DNA of 64,000 nucleotides from positions 5,062,065-5,126,064 of the forward strand of contig NZ_CP026604.1 of the NCBI RefSeq assembly GCF_003063625.1, read 5' to 3'. Each line of letters starts with the position of its first letter. Within the stretch, counting starts at the first letter, position 1. Positions 1 through 10,916 of the stretch are shown here, in pieces. The notes beneath the pieces were generated by a model. The model worked only from the letters and a program-made list of their open reading frames with translations. It was not told the DNA's origin and made no database searches. Origin of the DNA: Saccharobesus litoralis. GTDB taxonomy: Bacteria > Pseudomonadota > Gammaproteobacteria > Enterobacterales > Alteromonadaceae. The position numbers and the translations under genes are program-made.

Positions 1-1060
1 GGCCAGCCAAAAGCGTGTTAGCCCCTTTCGCCTGTAACATTTGCTGAGCGCTTAATACCTGCTGCGCCGCTTGGTGGTTAATTAACGAACCCATAAATGG
101 CTGGGGCTCAACATCATACTCATTCACGCTTATAGCTTGGCTCACCTCCACTAACCGCGCAATGATGTCGTCACCTTGTAGCCCTTGCGGAACATACAAA
201 CGCCTAGCACAGGTACAGCGCTGCCCAGAGGTAATAAACGCCGACTGAATAATAGCATGCACCGCGGCATCCACATTAGCCACTTGCTCGACCACTAAGG
301 GATTGTTTCCTCCCATTTCCAGTGCCAATACTTTTTGTGGTTGGCCAGCAAATTGTTGATGTAACAAGCAGCCAACTTGCGAGCTGCCAGTAAATAATAA
401 ACCATCAATAGATTTATGCTGACTCAGGTATTGGGCACAATCTAATTGCCCTTGAAGCAAATTAATAACCCCATTTGGCAACCCAACCTGCTGCCATATT
501 TTAAGCATTAATTGGGCAGTGTTTGGCGTCAGTTCACTCGGTTTGAACACAACCGTGTTGCCTGCCAATATGGCAGGTACAATATGGCCATTAGGTAAAT
601 GTCCGGGAAAATTATAAGGACCAAACACAGCTAACACGCCATGAGGTTTGTGCCGAGTAAACGCTGTAGCACCGGGCATTTCGGCTTCGGTTACGCCCGT
701 TCGTTGCAGGTAAGATTTTATTGACAATGCAATTTTACCCACCATTGCCGCCACCTCGGTTGCAGCTTCCCATAAAGGTTTTCCGGTATCTTGGGCGATG
801 GCAGCGGTTAACATAGCTTTGTTAGCGGTAAGTGCCTCGGCATAGGCTTTAAGCAAATCTTGCCTGTGCGCCAAAGGCGTTTGCGCCCAACGAGTAAAGG
901 CTTGCCTCGCACTAGAAATTGCTAAATCAATTTGCTGATGACTGGCTGCGTTTCCTGTCCAATATATTTGATTTTTGGCACCATCAATCGCATTGAACAA
1001 CTCGCCTGAGCCTTGTGTCCACTCACCATTAATAAAAAGTTGGCCTTTGATCACAGTCAT
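1..1060 (-). CDS. astD: Succinylglutamate-semialdehyde dehydrogenase (partial, C-terminus outside window)
   Basis: Oxidises N-succinylglutamate 5-semialdehyde to N-succinylglutamate with NAD+, fourth step of the arginine succinyltransferase (AST) pathway. The frame is open from an ATG at 1060 to the window edge, about 353 codons of a family usually near 490. The protein starts MTVIKGQLFINGEWTQG. It contains the aldehyde-dehydrogenase motif MGGNNPLV (around 310-330 on the plus strand) and the catalytic-cysteine segment TSGQRCTCARRLYVP (around 185-230). A strong ribosome site (GAGGTGGAG) precedes the ATG. It lies 63 bp after astA and is co-oriented with astA and astC, so it is probably the third gene of one operon. 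Confidence 0.93.
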   Translation of the reverse strand, partial: MTVIKGQLFINGEWTQGSGELFNAIDGAKNQIYWTGNAASHQQIDLAISSARQAFTRWAQTPLAHRQDLLKAYAEALTANKAMLTAAIAQDTGKPLWEAATEVAAMVGKIALSIKSYLQRTGVTEAEMPGATAFTRHKPHGVLAVFGPYNFPGHLPNGHIVPAILAGNTVVFKPSELTPNTAQLMLKIWQQVGLPNGVINLLQGQLDCAQYLSQHKSIDGLLFTGSSQVGCLLHQQFAGQPQKVLALEMGGNNPLVVEQVANVDAAVHAIIQSAFITSGQRCTCARRLYVPQGLQGDDIIARLVEVSQAISVNEYDVEPQPFMGSLINHQAAQQVLSAQQMLQAKGANTLLAG

Positions 1061-1123
1061 ACTCCACCTCGCTCAACACTAACTCACTAGTAAATCACTG
1101 GTAACTCACTGTTAACTCATTTA

Positions 1124-2143
1124 TTAGGCAATGGTTAACACTCTGACACTATCATCAGGTTTAACTAACAAATAATCAGCTTGTGCCGCACTTAGCCGTA
1201 TTTTTTGACTGACGCTATCAACCTCAGACTCAACAACTAAAGCTCGAAAATCACTAAACTTAGTGTTGCATACTAAAATGACCTTGTTAGATTGCGGCTC
1301 AGCTATTTCTACACTCAATTTACGCGATTGTTTAATGCTATTAATATTTTCCAGCTCGTTTTCAACCGTAGGGCCGCCATCAAAAATATCGACATAACCA
1401 CGCCATCGAAAACCTTCTTTTTCGAGCAAGGCTAGCGCTGGCTGGGTTTTGTCATGCACCTTGCCTATTACAGCCTGTGCGTCTGCAGATAACAGATTGA
1501 CGTATATCGGATATTTTGGCATGAGCTCAGAAATAAACTCTTTTTGACCGATACCCGATAAGTAATCAGCGGTCGGAAAATCTAGAGTAAAAAAGTGCTT
1601 CTCAAGCCACTGCCAAAAAGGTGATTGCCCCTTGTCGTCTGAAACGCCGCGCATTTCTGCAAACACGCGCTGGGCAAAACCTTGCCTATGTTCAGCCATA
1701 AACAAAAAACGCACTTTAGACAATAACTTGCCCGCATAAGCTTTGCGGTAATCCGCTAATAAAAATAAGGTACAGATCTCTGTTTGACCTGTGTAATCAT
1801 TGCATAAGGTCAACAACTCGACTTCGTTATAAACCTTCAAGCGCCGTGATGCATGCACCACCTTACTAAGATGATAATGGTAAAAAGAATCGGCTAAGCC
1901 CACCGCCCCTTCAATACCGGAAATCCCCACCACTTTTTGGCTTTGGGTGTCTTCTAATACAAATAGATAACTGGAGTCAGTTGCTTGACTAGGAATAGTT
2001 TGAAAAGCCGCTACTGAACGAGCTATTTTTTGTTGCAGTAGCGCTTCATTGACAGGTAAAGAGGTAAAGCCGTGCCCCGATTCAACCGCTAATCCATGCA
2101 AAGCTGGATAATCCGTAATTGATATTGGCCGCACGACTAGCAT
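1124..2143 (-). CDS. astA: Arginine N-succinyltransferase
   Basis: Transfers succinate from succinyl-CoA to the alpha-amino group of arginine, the committed step of the AST catabolic pathway, in the cytoplasm. The 339-residue product has the family length and N-terminus (MLVVRPISITDYPALHGLA), followed by the GNAT-like fold typical of AstA. The C-terminal part carries the usual FDGGPTVE segment. It starts 12 bp after the stop of the upstream aminotransferase gene and is followed by astD, so the three are probably co-transcribed. astB and astE are not in the window. Confidence 0.95.
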   Translation of the reverse strand: MLVVRPISITDYPALHGLAVESGHGFTSLPVNEALLQQKIARSVAAFQTIPSQATDSSYLFVLEDTQSQKVVGISGIEGAVGLADSFYHYHLSKVVHASRRLKVYNEVELLTLCNDYTGQTEICTLFLLADYRKAYAGKLLSKVRFLFMAEHRQGFAQRVFAEMRGVSDDKGQSPFWQWLEKHFFTLDFPTADYLSGIGQKEFISELMPKYPIYVNLLSADAQAVIGKVHDKTQPALALLEKEGFRWRGYVDIFDGGPTVENELENINSIKQSRKLSVEIAEPQSNKVILVCNTKFSDFRALVVESEVDSVSQKIRLSAAQADYLLVKPDDSVRVLTIA

Positions 2144-2155
2144 AACTACACGTTT

Positions 2156-3787
<1,632 letters not shown>

Positions 3788-4447
3788 ATGCTTGTTTCTG
3801 CTCAAGCCGCCACTATGCTGGCCTTGCAAGATAAAATGAACGCCAAAGTAAACCCAGATTGGATCGCCGTTCGCTCACCTTTTTTACGTGCTGTTGTCAT
3901 TGAAGGCAGCGAAGCCATTGAACACCACGGCTGGAAATGGTGGAAAAAACAAGATTGTGATCTTGAGCAATTACAAATGGAACTAGTCGATATTTGGCAT
4001 TTTGTGTTATCTGCCATTTTAATTAAACACCAAGGTGATCAAGCTAAGGCACAACAAGAAGTCTTTGCCGAGCTAGACCAAACTTCATTAACCTTTGACG
4101 GTAACGAATTTGAATTTAGCCAATTATCTTTATTAGATAAGCTTGAATTAATGATAGGGCTGGCTGCTGCTAAGCGTTATTCAGTGTCTTTGTTTTCTGC
4201 TTTATTGACCGATTGCCAAATGAGTTGGGATGATTTGTACGCGCAATACGTCAGCAAAAACGTGCTGAACTTTTTCCGCCAAGATCATGGCTATAAAGAA
4301 GGCACTTACATTAAAGAATGGAGTGGTCGCGAAGACAACGAACACTTAGTCGAAATTATGACTAAGTTGGACGTTAAGTCTGATTCTTATCAAGATGATT
4401 TATATAGTGAATTAAATAAGCGTTATCAGTTACTTAATGTAACTTAA
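3788..4447 (+). CDS. Dimeric dUTP diphosphatase (all-alpha NTP-PPase superfamily)
   Basis: Hydrolyses dUTP to dUMP and pyrophosphate, keeping uracil out of DNA and feeding thymidylate synthesis. The 219-residue all-helical protein has the dimeric dUTPase signatures: EGSEAIEHHGWKWWK near residue 38 and the metal-binding ELVDIWHF near residue 67 (ExxD pattern), with a further aspartate/lysine-rich segment toward the C-terminus (FRQDHGYKEGTY). This is the MazG-like family, unrelated to the trimeric Dut. It is a single gene divergent from the ast operon. An ATCAGGATT ribosome site precedes the ATG. Confidence 0.85.
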   Translation: MLVSAQAATMLALQDKMNAKVNPDWIAVRSPFLRAVVIEGSEAIEHHGWKWWKKQDCDLEQLQMELVDIWHFVLSAILIKHQGDQAKAQQEVFAELDQTSLTFDGNEFEFSQLSLLDKLELMIGLAAAKRYSVSLFSALLTDCQMSWDDLYAQYVSKNVLNFFRQDHGYKEGTYIKEWSGREDNEHLVEIMTKLDVKSDSYQDDLYSELNKRYQLLNVT

Positions 4448-4483
4448 AAACGTTGAACTGTTGCGCCTATAAACATCGCATAA

Positions 4484-4554
4484 TCGTAGGGCAGATTTTA
4501 TCTCAGCAACCATGTGTTAGCCGAAATAAATCCGGCCCTACAATATGATATTCT
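4484..4554. repeat. Short palindromic dispersed repeat (GTAGGGC ... GCCCTAC type)
   Basis: An imperfect inverted repeat bounded by GTAGGGCAGATTT and AAATCCGGCCCTAC between two convergent genes. A related sequence occurs at 61982-62037 (GCAGGGCCGAATTTATT ... GACCCTACAA), also at a gene end. This looks like a small intergenic repeat family. It could also act as a stem-loop terminator for the converging transcripts. Confidence 0.55.
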
Positions 4555-4562
4555 CGCTCAGG

Positions 4563-5432
4563 CTATTCGCCAACCCACTGTTCAGCTTTATAATGCGCCC
4601 TTTCTTCACCAGCTAATTTCTCGGTTAAATAAGGCATTAAGCCTTGTAACTCGTCCATCAGTGTCCATGGTGGATTAATCACTATCATGCCTGCGGCTGT
4701 CATACCTATGGCATCTGAATCTGGCGCGATACCTATCTCAAAATTTTGAATATTTTTAATACCTGACGCAACCAATGCTTTTTGCATTTTCTCAATACGA
4801 TAACGCTGTACAACTGGGTACCAAATTGCATAAGTCCCCGTCGCAAATTTCTTATGCGCCTTTAATACAAAATCAATGACGTTTTGATAATCCTGCTTAA
4901 TTTCATAAGGTGGATCGATCATCACCAAGCCACGTTTTTGCTTAGGCGGTAATAAACCTAAGGCGTGTTTAAAACAGTCTTTAAATTGCAAATGCACTTG
5001 CGGGTTGCGCCCAACAAACTCACTTAGCAAACCTGAATCTGTCGGGTGGATCTCATGTAAAAAAACCTGATCAGCCCTTATATTATGCTCCTGTATAGCC
5101 TGAATGCTAAACCAAGGTGAACCTGGATATTGCGTCAAAGACTCAGTGGGATTAAAAGACTGTATTTTTTGTATATAACGCGCCAATAGCGGGTATTTTT
5201 CAATCTCGGCAATCGTGTCTTTGTGCCAAAATCGGCCAATACCATCAACATATTCTAATGTTTTTTGCGCATGCTCTTCAGTTAAGCGATATGCACCTGC
5301 CCCAGCATGGGTATCAACCACACAGTATGGTTTAGCTTTTTTATTAAGGTGGTCAAGAATGGCAATCTGCACTATGTGTTTTAGCACATCAGCGTAATTA
5401 CCCGCGTGAAATGAGTGACGATAACTTAGCAT
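4563..5432 (-). CDS. rlmJ: 23S rRNA (adenine(2030)-N6)-methyltransferase
   Basis: Methylates A2030 of 23S rRNA using S-adenosylmethionine. The product is 289 residues, close to E. coli RlmJ (280). The start MLSYRHSFHAGNYADVLKH is highly characteristic. The SAM-binding motif VDTHAGAGAY lies near residue 39 and the catalytic DPPYE near residue 174. It lies 79 bp downstream of ubiI on the same strand but looks like a separate unit. Confidence 0.95.
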   Translation of the reverse strand: MLSYRHSFHAGNYADVLKHIVQIAILDHLNKKAKPYCVVDTHAGAGAYRLTEEHAQKTLEYVDGIGRFWHKDTIAEIEKYPLLARYIQKIQSFNPTESLTQYPGSPWFSIQAIQEHNIRADQVFLHEIHPTDSGLLSEFVGRNPQVHLQFKDCFKHALGLLPPKQKRGLVMIDPPYEIKQDYQNVIDFVLKAHKKFATGTYAIWYPVVQRYRIEKMQKALVASGIKNIQNFEIGIAPDSDAIGMTAAGMIVINPPWTLMDELQGLMPYLTEKLAGEERAHYKAEQWVGE

Positions 5433-5511
5433 TTAAAAACTCAATACAAAAGAATACAAGATGCAAGATGGTTGGTTAATAATTAATGATGAGTACTAGA
5501 CCACTAACCCA

Positions 5512-6735
5512 TTAATCAGCACTGGCTTGTGCCAATGCGGGTAACTTTCCAACTGTGCCCATAGCTTCTTTAATTAATAGCTGTTTTAGTGGGTTGAAAG
5601 TATCTGCTGTTTGCAATGCCAAACCACGCAGTAACTTAATCGGTGCAAACGAAGTCGTGAAACCACGATGGAAGGTTTCCATTGCCGCAATGCGATCAAA
5701 GGCTTCCGATTTACGCCATCTTAAGGTTTTGCTTAACTCAGTATGATCAAAACCTTGCTCAATAACGCATTCACTAACGGCTAAAGCATCCATTAAACCT
5801 AAGTTAGCACCTTGCCCAGCCAATGGATGAATGGTGTGAGCGGCATCGCCAATCAACACAACATTATCTTTAATAAAATCTCGGCTATAGCGCATGCGTA
5901 AAGGAAAGGCTTGACGCTCAGACACCAACTCGATCTGCCCGAGTACACTGTCAGATACCGCCGTTAAACGTTTAGCAAATTCGCAGGTATTTAACGCCAT
6001 TAACTCTCGACTCGCCGACGTTTGCTGTGAGTAGACAATAGAGCATAAGTGATCATCATACAGCGGCAATAACGCCAAAGGACCATTAGCGGTAAAGGCT
6101 TGGCGAGCAATTTTGTCATGAGCTTTTTCTGTTTTAATCGTGGCGACAATCGCTTGCTGGTCATAGTCGTTGTGAACCAGTGGCATATTCATTAGCTTGC
6201 GCACCTGTGAGTTAGCGCCATCAGCCGCAATAACCAAGCGAGCTTGCATAATAGTGCCATTATCTAGCACAACTATACTGCTATCCGCTTCACTATTAAT
6301 TTGGCTTACACTCGCATTAATACAAGTTACTTTATTGCTAGCTTGCAACGCTTGCCAAAGGGCTAAGGTCACTACGTCGTTTTCAATGATGCAGCCTAAA
6401 TTATCGGCTTGAACATCTTGGCAATGAAACTGTACACGACCAATGTTATCTTTGTCCCAAACATCCATGCCTTGATAGGCACAAAAACGCTGCTGCTGAA
6501 TATAAGGCCAAACACCCAGTTGTTTAAAGGCGTTAATACTGGCTTGATTGATCGCACTGACACGATTATTGGCAGGTAAGGCATCGGCTGCCAAAGTATA
6601 GTGCTGAGCTTGGCTTGGTTCCGGTAAAGTAGGCGCCACTAAGCTTACAGTGTACGAGCTATCCGCTAAGGCAAGAGCTGTTGTTAACCCCATCATACCT
6701 GAGCCAACAACCAGAATATCGGTTTTGTTGATCAC
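5512..6735 (-). CDS. ubiI: Ubiquinone biosynthesis FAD monooxygenase, UbiI type
   Basis: FAD-dependent aromatic hydroxylase of the UbiH/UbiF/UbiI family, needed for C5 hydroxylation in coenzyme Q synthesis. The 407-residue protein has the N-terminal dinucleotide fold DILVVGSGMMGL, the DG motif (VIAADGANSQVR near residue 168) and the second FAD motif VVLIGDAAHTIHPLAGQGANLG near residue 295. The start is GTG at 6735, overlapping the ubiH stop as GTGA, which points to translational coupling. UbiI rather than UbiF is inferred from the pepP-ubiH-ubiI gene order shared with E. coli. Confidence 0.88.
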   Translation of the reverse strand: MINKTDILVVGSGMMGLTTALALADSSYTVSLVAPTLPEPSQAQHYTLAADALPANNRVSAINQASINAFKQLGVWPYIQQQRFCAYQGMDVWDKDNIGRVQFHCQDVQADNLGCIIENDVVTLALWQALQASNKVTCINASVSQINSEADSSIVVLDNGTIMQARLVIAADGANSQVRKLMNMPLVHNDYDQQAIVATIKTEKAHDKIARQAFTANGPLALLPLYDDHLCSIVYSQQTSASRELMALNTCEFAKRLTAVSDSVLGQIELVSERQAFPLRMRYSRDFIKDNVVLIGDAAHTIHPLAGQGANLGLMDALAVSECVIEQGFDHTELSKTLRWRKSEAFDRIAAMETFHRGFTTSFAPIKLLRGLALQTADTFNPLKQLLIKEAMGTVGKLPALAQASAD

Positions 6736-7994
6736 GCTTTTAATCCCATGGCATGTTGTGCCAACTTATTTTTTAACGGGGTCACTCTGTCCATTAGCCA
6801 AAGTCCTTTATTGCGCACACCGCTAAATACAAAATCATCATTAGAAAATACCCGCACCAACACATCGGTCGCGGTTGCCACTTTTTCAGTGTCCAACTTA
6901 CGTTGCTGACAATAATCACTCCAAGTGCGATAGCAGCCAAGATCTTGCTTGGTATCTAACGCACGCGCCAGAGCGATACACATTTGCTCAATATCGCGAA
7001 TACCCAAATTGAGCCCTTGACCCGCAATAGGATGAATAAGATGAGCTGAGTTGGCGATTAACAAACAGCGATGTTGATAAACTTGCTCGGCAATCAATCG
7101 CGTTAACGGATAAGCACTTCGAGCACTCACCTGATAGATTTTACCCGCGCGCCAGCCAAACGCTTGCTGCAAGGCTTGGGCAAACTCGGTATCAGATAAC
7201 GCCATTAACTCTTGTGTACGACTAGCATGCTGACACCAGACTAAGCCATATTGTGCAAACTGAGAGTCTTGGCTATACGGCATGGGCAACATAGCTAACG
7301 GGCCTTGTGACGTGAAACGCTCAAACGCCGTTACCCGAGTTGCTTTGGACGAAGATGAATGATCAGCTAACTGGGTTAAGACATTGCAACTGATCGCAAC
7401 TTGACCGTATTGCGTCGCCGTTTGTGCAATATTAAGCTGTTGTCGAACCCGACTTTTAGCCCCGTCAGCACCGACAAGCAGCTTTGCTTGCAAGGTTTTA
7501 CCGCTAGTAAGGGTAAGGTCAACATGATCTTGATGTTGCTTTAATGTTTGCAACTCATCCGGACAAAACACATCCAGACGATACGCTGGTTTTGCCGCAG
7601 CAAGATGATGCAATTTTTGCGACAAGGCGTCGCCAAGCGTATGTGCATGCACAACATAACCCAATGCCGGCACTTGCTGTTGCTCGGCTGTCATTTGGCA
7701 ATAGCCTAAATGATGACTATCAGAAACCTCAATAACTTGAATATCACCGGCTAATTCGCTTAATGCTGGCCACAGTTGCCAGCGCTTGAGTAATTGAACC
7801 GACCCTTGAGATAAAGCCAACGCCCGACCATCAAAACTAGAATGATCAACACTTTTGGCCAACTGTGGTTCAATCACTGCAATCGATATTGCATCGCCAA
7901 ACGTATGGCATAACGCCAAAGCCAATGTGGCACCCGACAGTCCACCGCCAACAATGACAATATCGTAATTAAGCTCAGTGGCTGTTTGAGTCAT
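6732..7994 (-). CDS. ubiH: 2-octaprenyl-6-methoxyphenol hydroxylase
   Basis: FAD monooxygenase for C1 hydroxylation in ubiquinone synthesis, in the membrane-associated Ubi complex. It has 420 residues. Motifs are DIVIVGGGLSGATLALAL at the N-terminus, LLVGADGAKSRVR in the middle and LLIANSAHLIHPIAGQGLNLG near residue 310. In that last motif the usual GDAAH is ANSAH, as in other UbiH proteins. It follows pepP by 60 bp and overlaps ubiI by four bases. Confidence 0.92.
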   Translation of the reverse strand: MTQTATELNYDIVIVGGGLSGATLALALCHTFGDAISIAVIEPQLAKSVDHSSFDGRALALSQGSVQLLKRWQLWPALSELAGDIQVIEVSDSHHLGYCQMTAEQQQVPALGYVVHAHTLGDALSQKLHHLAAAKPAYRLDVFCPDELQTLKQHQDHVDLTLTSGKTLQAKLLVGADGAKSRVRQQLNIAQTATQYGQVAISCNVLTQLADHSSSSKATRVTAFERFTSQGPLAMLPMPYSQDSQFAQYGLVWCQHASRTQELMALSDTEFAQALQQAFGWRAGKIYQVSARSAYPLTRLIAEQVYQHRCLLIANSAHLIHPIAGQGLNLGIRDIEQMCIALARALDTKQDLGCYRTWSDYCQQRKLDTEKVATATDVLVRVFSNDDFVFSGVRNKGLWLMDRVTPLKNKLAQHAMGLKA

Positions 7995-8054
7995 TATAGT
8001 AATTGCTCGTTATATTTTTGTTGTTTACGTCAGTGACTATGTAGCCAACGGGGG

Positions 8055-9371
8055 CTATTGGGCCATAATCCTTTGTATTTCATCAATGGTTTTAGGAGCA
8101 TCACAGGTTAGGTTTTCATAACCTTGCTCAGTTATTACTACGTTGTCTTCAATACGAATGCCAATACCTTGCCATTTAGGGTCAACTTCAGCACCTTTAG
8201 CAATATAAATACCCGGTTCCACCGTTAATACCATACCCGGTAACAAAGGCCGATCTTGATCATCTAATTTGTATTCACCAACATCATGCACATCTAAACC
8301 CAACCAATGACTAAGGCCATGCATAAAAAACTGTCGATAGGTTTTTTGCTCGATAACTTGGCTTAATGTGCCACTTAAAATACCTAAGTCGATTAAACCC
8401 TGGGCAATAACTTCTATCGCTTTATCTGTTGCTTGCTTAATGGTATTGCCTGGTTTAATTAATCGCATCGATTCGGTTTGTGCATCTAAAACCAATTGAT
8501 ATAACAAAGCTTGCGGCTCAGTAAATTGACCATTAACAGGAAATGTACGTGTAATATCAGCCGCGTAGCCTTGCAATTCGCCACCCGCATCTATCAGTAA
8601 CAAGTCGCCATTTTGCAGTTCGTCTTGATTTTCGGTGTAATGCAAAATATTAGCGTTATCACCGCCTGCCACTATGCTGCCATAGGCTGGAGAACGCGCG
8701 CCTTGCATAGCAAATTCATGATGCAGTTCAGCTTCAACTTGAAACTCAAATTTGCCAGGCTCAACAAATTGCATGGCGCGAATATGCGCTTGCGCGCTAA
8801 TTTGCGCAGCTTGACGCATAATGGCAATTTCTTGTTCTGATTTAATCAAACGCATTTCATGCAATATGGAGCGTAAATCTTTTAACTCATTCGGCGCTTT
8901 ACGTACCTTACCTTGGCTGCGCAAGCGATTAAGAACAGATTGCACTTTCACATCGGCAAATTCGTGTTCCCCAAAGGGCCAATACACGCAGGTCTTTTTA
9001 TCCAGTAATTCCAATAATTGATTATCAAGCTCACTCACAGCAAAAGCATTATCCAAGGCAAACTTTTGTTTGGCTGCCTCAGCCCCTAAACGCCGCCCTT
9101 GCCATATTTCAGCCATTTTATCTTTAGCTCGACAAAATAAGATATGCTGCGACATGCCCTGACTGTCTTTAGTTAAAACTAGCCAAGAATCTGGCTCATT
9201 AAACCCCGTTAAATACCAAAAATCACTGTCTTGTCGGAATAAAAATTCGGTATCACGACTGCGCCGAACTTCGACATTAGATGGGATAATGGCCACACTA
9301 TTGGTCACCATTTGCGTCAACACTTGTTGACGGCGAGACTGAAAAACTGAATTAGCTAGCATATTATTCAA
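8055..9371 (-). CDS. pepP: Xaa-Pro aminopeptidase
   Basis: Removes N-terminal residues preceding proline. It is a dimanganese peptidase of the M24 family with 438 residues, as in E. coli (441). The N-terminal AMP_N domain includes the segment FLFRQDSDFWYLTGFNEP. The pita-bread catalytic domain shows all five metal ligands: the Asp of DAGGEL, the Asp of ADITRTFPVNG, the His of HGLSHWLGLDVHD, the Glu of LTVEPGIYI and the Glu of GIRIEDNVVIT. It lies 6 bp downstream of ygfB and 60 bp upstream of ubiH, the same order as E. coli. Confidence 0.95.
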   Translation of the reverse strand: MNNMLANSVFQSRRQQVLTQMVTNSVAIIPSNVEVRRSRDTEFLFRQDSDFWYLTGFNEPDSWLVLTKDSQGMSQHILFCRAKDKMAEIWQGRRLGAEAAKQKFALDNAFAVSELDNQLLELLDKKTCVYWPFGEHEFADVKVQSVLNRLRSQGKVRKAPNELKDLRSILHEMRLIKSEQEIAIMRQAAQISAQAHIRAMQFVEPGKFEFQVEAELHHEFAMQGARSPAYGSIVAGGDNANILHYTENQDELQNGDLLLIDAGGELQGYAADITRTFPVNGQFTEPQALLYQLVLDAQTESMRLIKPGNTIKQATDKAIEVIAQGLIDLGILSGTLSQVIEQKTYRQFFMHGLSHWLGLDVHDVGEYKLDDQDRPLLPGMVLTVEPGIYIAKGAEVDPKWQGIGIRIEDNVVITEQGYENLTCDAPKTIDEIQRIMAQ

Positions 9372-9377
9372 GACAAT

Positions 9378-9950
9378 TTAGTGCAAAGTCGGTTTATTAG
9401 GTAAATCTTCTGGTAACGCATCGCCAAACTCCCCAAAGCATAATATGGCGGTTATACGTATGTATTCGACAATTTCTTCAAACGATTGGAAGTTTTCTTC
9501 CGTTTCTTCTAATTCAGTATCCATTTTGCTAATGGCCACTAAATCTTGAAACGCTTCGCGGATCTCTTCATCAGCCGCTTGCAAATTAACACTTTGCACA
9601 CCAATAGATGATAAAAAGCCATTTAACCATTCAATCAAAGTTTCAGCACGCTCAGTCAAGGAGACATCATCTTCAGGCAGGTAAATTTGAAACGCCAATT
9701 GACCATCTTTCAACTGCTCAAATGTCGCTTTATATAAATTTATCATGGCGCTGACTACGTCTTCTGGCACTGACTCACCATCCAAACAAAAATCTCGAAC
9801 TATGCTCAACCATTCGCGACTGGCCTCACTCATACCACCGCAAATGCTGCCACATAAAATGCCATGCACTTCTGATGCAGAACAAGGTAGCTTGTTATTT
9901 TGCAGTAAAAAATCAAAATCATCGTAATCAGGCAAGGTGACATCAGACAT
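9378..9950 (-). CDS. ygfB: UPF0149 / YgfB family protein
   Basis: A 190-residue acidic helical protein of the YecA/YgfB family. It has the conserved N-terminal pattern FLLQNNKLPCSASEVHGIL and CGSICGGMSE, and the C-terminal YIRITAILCFGEFG and LPNKPTLH. In pseudomonads YgfB homologues affect gene regulation (ampDh3), but no general biochemical role is established. It is first gene of a ygfB-pepP-ubiH-ubiI run. The ATG at 9950 is followed by a typical MSDVTLPDY start. Confidence 0.9.
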   Translation of the reverse strand: MSDVTLPDYDDFDFLLQNNKLPCSASEVHGILCGSICGGMSEASREWLSIVRDFCLDGESVPEDVVSAMINLYKATFEQLKDGQLAFQIYLPEDDVSLTERAETLIEWLNGFLSSIGVQSVNLQAADEEIREAFQDLVAISKMDTELEETEENFQSFEEIVEYIRITAILCFGEFGDALPEDLPNKPTLH

Positions 9951-10257
9951 AAAATGGACTCTTAATGAATAATTGTTATACAGGGCGTCGATGGCTCAAC
10001 AATAAAATGAAAAAACTTAGCTTTCATTATCAATAACTTAGTATAGAAGAGCCGAAGCAATATGCCGCCATTATAGCGCATACAATTGGGATATGGCACA
10101 ATACAAATCATCAATTGCTAAAGACGTTTACTAAACGAGCGTAATAGGTATTGATATTTGACTTTGCAACGAGGCAAAGCCTGCTTGCCAAGTCAATTAG
10201 CCTTAATTTCTTCGTCATTATTAAGGCTTATATAATTAAAGCACTGATTGCTTATAC

Positions 10258-10386
10258 TATAGTCAAAGCGATCAGGTTTTAGGGGAAGCCGTCAAGCTTC
10301 GAGACCCCATGAGCATATGCTCTACTATGTGATTGGGGCGAGTAAGCGCCGACAATGAACCATAAGACCTGAGCGAGAAGACTATA
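10258..10386 (+). repeat. MITE-like element, copy A (129 bp)
   Basis: Bounded by TATAGTCAAAGCGATC and GAGCGAGAAGACTATA, which are imperfect terminal inverted repeats (TATAGTC perfect). Inside are CCCCATGAGCATATGCTC and TGGGG, which can pair around the 12-bp palindrome GAGCATATGCTC. Four related copies occur at 10917, 14394, 44332 and 54984. Copies A and B lack a 50-bp module present in the others. There is no coding capacity. It abuts the 6S RNA gene directly. Confidence 0.85.
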
Positions 10387-10388
10387 AT
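10383..10388 (+). promoter_or_regulatory. Probable -10 box of the 6S RNA gene, spanning the MITE end
   Basis: TATAAT is made of the last four bases of copy A (TATA, 10383-10386) and the first two flanking bases. It lies seven bases before the expected 6S 5' end. No good -35 match is seen 16-18 bp upstream inside the repeat. Confidence 0.55.
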
Positions 10389-10391
10389 TTT

Positions 10392-10576
10392 ATGGTCCCT
10401 GAGGTATTCGTTAAAGGTTATGTCCCTGAGCCGATACTTCTATACCCAGGATCCTAGCTTGGCTACTATTGAGCAGGCTCGGCATGTACCGAGAAGCCTA
10501 CGGTAATCATCTAGCTTCCGCCTTGAACCATACGGTTCAAGGGCTGACACCTGCAGCGGTACCTTGGGGAGCGCCA
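10392..10576 (+). ncRNA. ssrS: 6S RNA
   Basis: A small RNA that binds sigma-70 RNA polymerase holoenzyme and mimics an open promoter, down-regulating transcription in stationary phase. Recognition rests on stretches nearly identical to E. coli 6S: GTCCCTGAGCCGATA (10422-10436), GCTCGGCATGTACCGAGAAGCC split around 10477-10498, CCTTGAACCATACGGTTCAAGG (10520-10541) and CTGCAGCGGTACCTTGGGGA near the 3' end. The closing stem pairs GTCCCTGAGGTA with TACCTTGGGGA. Length is about 185 nt, as expected. The E. coli neighbours zapA and fau (ygfA) are absent here, although ygfB is still the upstream gene. Confidence 0.93.
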
Positions 10577-10916
10577 CTTCTTAGCAATACCCTTTTTTAA
10601 TTTCGCCTGAGTTGGTAACTATTCAAGTTCTCAATCAGCAAGCTCATTCGGCAGTATTGTTCTTTAAGTTAGAATGGTTTGCAGGCTCTGCGAGCATAAA
10701 TGCTCACCCACAAAAACTTTGATATTTTAATACGGTTATTTTCGACAAAGTCGATAGATTTATTACCTTATTCAACTGAATACTAACCTAACTTTTACCG
10801 TTTATTCTCTGGTACAAAACTCCAAACCTGCTAACGCTTTCACATACTCAAGCAAACCATCTTATTACGCTTTGCCAATGTTTTATTCATGGTAAATACT
10901 AAATAGATAACGGTTG
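10577..10916. other. Intergenic region after 6S RNA
   Basis: No ORF above 60 codons and no recognisable RNA. A T-rich stretch (CCCTTTTTT, about 10588) could end 6S transcription. One unit of the 42-bp repeat family is at 10677-10720. Confidence 0.6.
10677..10720 (+). repeat. Single unit of the TTTGCAGG...AAGCATAAATGCTC repeat family
   Basis: GTTTGCAGGCTCTGCGAGCATAAATGCTCACCCACAAAAACTT resembles, unit for unit, the tandem array at 38352-38500 and the inverted copy at 37056-37094. It contains the small palindrome AGCATAAATGCT. Confidence 0.7.
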
